Source: CAYYJM01 sp964471755
Lineage (GTDB): Bacteria; Planctomycetota; Planctomycetia; Gemmatales; Gemmataceae
Reading direction: 5' to 3'
Assembly (NCBI GenBank): GCA_964471755.1
Contig: CAYYJM010000071.1
Span: 1 to 24,141 of the forward strand
DNA: 24,141 nt
The translations under genes and the position numbers were made by a program. How positions within the stretch are numbered: the stretch's first letter is position 1; every line of letters starts with the position of its first letter. The notes beneath the pieces are model-generated. The model was not told the DNA's origin. It was given only the letters and a program-made list of their open reading frames with translations, and made no database searches. Positions 22,610-24,141 of the stretch are shown piece by piece.

Positions 22610-23104
22610 ATGCGTATCCTGGACTACCTGACCGAGCGGCAGGTGGCCTTTGAGGCGATGCCACATCCGCCGGCGTACACCGCCCAGCAACGAGCCAAAT
22701 ATCTCGGTCTGTCCGGCCGCCAGGTGGCCAAGGGGGTCCTGCTGCGTGGTCCGCAGGGCTTCCTCGTGGCCATTCTGCCCGCCACCCAGCAGATCGACTT
22801 CGCCTGTCTGGAACTGGCCCTGGGTGGACCGGTTCGCCTGGCCCGGGATGACGAGATGGCCGCCGTCTTCTCCGACTGCGAATGGGGCGTCGTGCCTCCT
22901 TTCGGCTCGCTTTACGGCGTGCCGACCGTGCTGGAAGCCGGTATCGCCCCGGATACCGTCCTGGTGTTTGAGGCCCAGACCAGCGTCGATTCGCTGCGGA
23001 TTCGCTGCGACGATTATGAGCGTCTGGAGAAGCCCACCCGCCTCGGTTTCGCTCGCGTTCAGAGCAGCCAGCCGCGCTGCGCGAACGCCTCGCGCCGGCG
23101 CTGA
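22610..23104 (+). CDS. YbaK/ProX-like aminoacyl-tRNA deacylase domain protein
   Basis: 164 residues. The YbaK/prolyl-tRNA-editing fold is shown by HPPAYTAQQRAKYLGLSGRQ (19-38), VAKGVLLRG with the conserved lysine (K41), FLVAILPATQQIDF (51-64), VRLARDDEMAAVFSDCE (75-91), and GVVPPFGSLYGVPTVLE (93-109). Such enzymes hydrolyse mischarged aminoacyl-tRNAs in the cytoplasm; specificity cannot be told from sequence. GAGGG precedes the ATG; a TAAAAT at 22553-22558 could be a -10 box but has no clear -35. The last 46 bp overlap the convergent SRPBCC gene. Confidence 0.85.
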   Translation: MRILDYLTERQVAFEAMPHPPAYTAQQRAKYLGLSGRQVAKGVLLRGPQGFLVAILPATQQIDFACLELALGGPVRLARDDEMAAVFSDCEWGVVPPFGSLYGVPTVLEAGIAPDTVLVFEAQTSVDSLRIRCDDYERLEKPTRLGFARVQSSQPRCANASRRR

Positions 23105-23514
23105 TACAGGTCGGCGAACTCTCGACGCAGGCCCGCCTCGGTGACGAGTTGCCCAAGGACTCCACCGGGCGGCTCGAAGTCGATTGCCTCCACCAGTCGC
23201 GTTCCTTCGCCGGCTGGTTCGAGCCGTTGTTCCAGGCGGTACGCCTTCAGAGGTCCGCGCACCTGCACGACGACGAGCCGCTCCGGCGGCGCGACCACCT
23301 CGACACGGTGAAGGTGTTTTTGGGTCAGACCGTATCGCCGCGTCCGCAGTGTGAGTAAGGCACCGACGACGAGCAGGTCCGGCGCGTCGAGCAGTTCCAC
23401 TCCCGCATCGGGGACCAGATCCAGTGCCCCTGCCGGCCGAACGAACAGGCCGAACACCTCCTCCGGGGCGAGGCGTAACTCATCGGCGTGCTGAAAGGTC
23501 GCCATCCACGACAT
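23059..23514 (-). CDS. SRPBCC (START-like) superfamily protein
   Basis: 151 residues from the ATG at 23514; a start at 23505 or an upstream extension to 23586 cannot be excluded because no Shine-Dalgarno sequence is strong. The pattern is typical of SRPBCC hydrophobic-ligand-binding proteins: TFQHADELRLAPEEVFGLFV at the N-terminus, a Val-Gly-Ala-Leu-Leu-Thr-Leu strand, HRVEVVAPPERLVVVQVRGP, EQRLEPAGEGTRLVEAIDFE, and a C-terminal helix (LRREFADLYQRRREAFAQRG). Such proteins bind lipids or polyketides, or act in stress responses; the ligand is unknown. Its end overlaps the convergent YbaK-like gene by 46 bp. Confidence 0.75.
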   Translation of the reverse strand: MSWMATFQHADELRLAPEEVFGLFVRPAGALDLVPDAGVELLDAPDLLVVGALLTLRTRRYGLTQKHLHRVEVVAPPERLVVVQVRGPLKAYRLEQRLEPAGEGTRLVEAIDFEPPGGVLGQLVTEAGLRREFADLYQRRREAFAQRGWLL

Positions 23515-23650
23515 CGTACTGCGAGGCGGGGCGAATCGGAAGCGGCGATTCCGGAAATCGTGTTCTTCCCTTGCTGATGCTGGCATTCGGACTTCGCCCC
23601 TGGTAATCTGGAGCCATCTCGCCAGCCTTCCTCAAGCCACCGGATAGCCG

Positions 23651-24141
23651 ATGCGTACCCTGCCGATCCTCGTGGTGACCTGTCTGCTGTCGTCTCCGCT
23701 CCTGGCCGCGCCGCCGGCTCCCACGGTCGATTTCGCCCGTGAGGTGCTGCCGATCCTCTCGGAGAACTGCTTCGCCTGCCACGGCCCCGACGCGAAGGCC
23801 CGCAAGGGCGATCTGCGCCTCGACACGGCGAAGGACGCCCTCCGCAAGGACGCTCCGATCATCGTCCCTGGCAAGAGCGGCGACAGCGAACTCCTTGACC
23901 GCCTGACGACCGACGAGCCCGGCCGGATCATGCCGCCGCCGAAATCGAAGAAGAAACTGACGCCGGCCCAGATCGACCGGGTTCGCCGCTGGATCGACCA
24001 GGGCGCTTCCTGGGGCGTCCACTGGGCCTTCGTTCCGCCCGAACGTCCCGTTCCGCCGACGGTCAAGAACACGGCCTGGCCGCGCAATCCGATCGACGCC
24101 TTCATCCTTGCCCGTTTGGAGAAGGAGGGCCTGACTCCGTC
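23651..24141 (+). CDS. Secreted planctomycete cytochrome-domain (PSD1-type) protein, partial
   Basis: 163 full codons, cut by the window end. A signal peptide (residues 1-20; LPILVVTCLLSSPLLAA) is followed by DFAREVLPILSENCFACHGP with the haem motif Cys-Phe-Ala-Cys-His, then GDLRLDTAKDAL, GKSGDSELLDRLTT, RIMPPPKSKKKLT and RRWIDQGASWGVHWAF. This is the planctomycete cytochrome C domain. The last residues, NPIDAFILARLEKEGL, start the DUF1549-like part that usually follows, with DUF1553 beyond the window. Function is unknown, but the family is abundant in Planctomycetota and is proposed to act in extracellular electron transfer or polysaccharide use. Confidence 0.9.
   Translation, partial: MRTLPILVVTCLLSSPLLAAPPAPTVDFAREVLPILSENCFACHGPDAKARKGDLRLDTAKDALRKDAPIIVPGKSGDSELLDRLTTDEPGRIMPPPKSKKKLTPAQIDRVRRWIDQGASWGVHWAFVPPERPVPPTVKNTAWPRNPIDAFILARLEKEGLTP

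Overview
The window is GC-rich bacterial chromosome and looks like a member of the Planctomycetota, most likely Gemmataceae. The pointers are an ECF sigma factor with a membrane-anchored, Gly-rich C-terminal extension; a WD40 plus HEAT protein behind a zinc ribbon and one transmembrane helix; a TIGR02996-type repeat-companion domain joined to leucine-rich repeats and a formylglycine-generating-enzyme (FGE) fold; and a secreted protein with a planctomycete cytochrome domain and a CxxCH haem motif. Family calls rest on motif recognition only; no database search was run. Two runs of exactly ten N (16292-16301 and 20109-20118) are assembly gaps, and each splits one gene into two apparent frames.

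Layout. 1-3802 (minus): nagB, an R2K-type ATP-grasp protein, mscL and the ECF sigma factor (C-terminus off the window). 3989-7154 (plus): a compact cassette of ASCH protein, ParB-fold protein, ABC ATPase fused to a GNAT-like domain, small-terminase-like helix-turn-helix protein, and two small Cys-rich zinc-binding-like proteins. 7270-12248 (minus): WD40/HEAT membrane protein, LptF/LptG-type permease and a membrane-anchored tyrosine/dual-specificity phosphatase. 12544-16698 (plus): secreted protein with a HEAT-like segment, a conserved unknown, and fumarylacetoacetase (tyrosine degradation). 16704-18244 (minus): a broken PIN-domain toxin gene, its probable antitoxin, and aspartate carbamoyltransferase (pyrimidine synthesis). 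18402-19286 (plus): long-form hisG. 19400-21319 (minus): an Hpt phosphotransfer protein and the TIGR02996/LRR/FGE protein. 21494-22397 (plus): two Cys-rich exported proteins, the second built of heptapeptides starting with Cys-Cys. 22610-24141: a YbaK-like deacylase (plus), a convergent overlapping SRPBCC protein (minus), and the start of the cytochrome-domain protein (plus).

The most interesting content is: (i) the ASCH/ParB/ABC-GNAT/terminase-like cassette, which resembles a domesticated phage or DNA-modification module; (ii) a dispersed family of inverted repeats made of the heptamer ATGAACG and variants at three gene borders, each with a long perfect stem and carrying stop codons of adjacent genes; (iii) the Cys-Cys heptad protein; and (iv) a canonical-looking promoter placed so that the first Cys-rich gene would be leaderless. 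No tRNA, rRNA, CRISPR array, complete insertion sequence or replication origin was seen.
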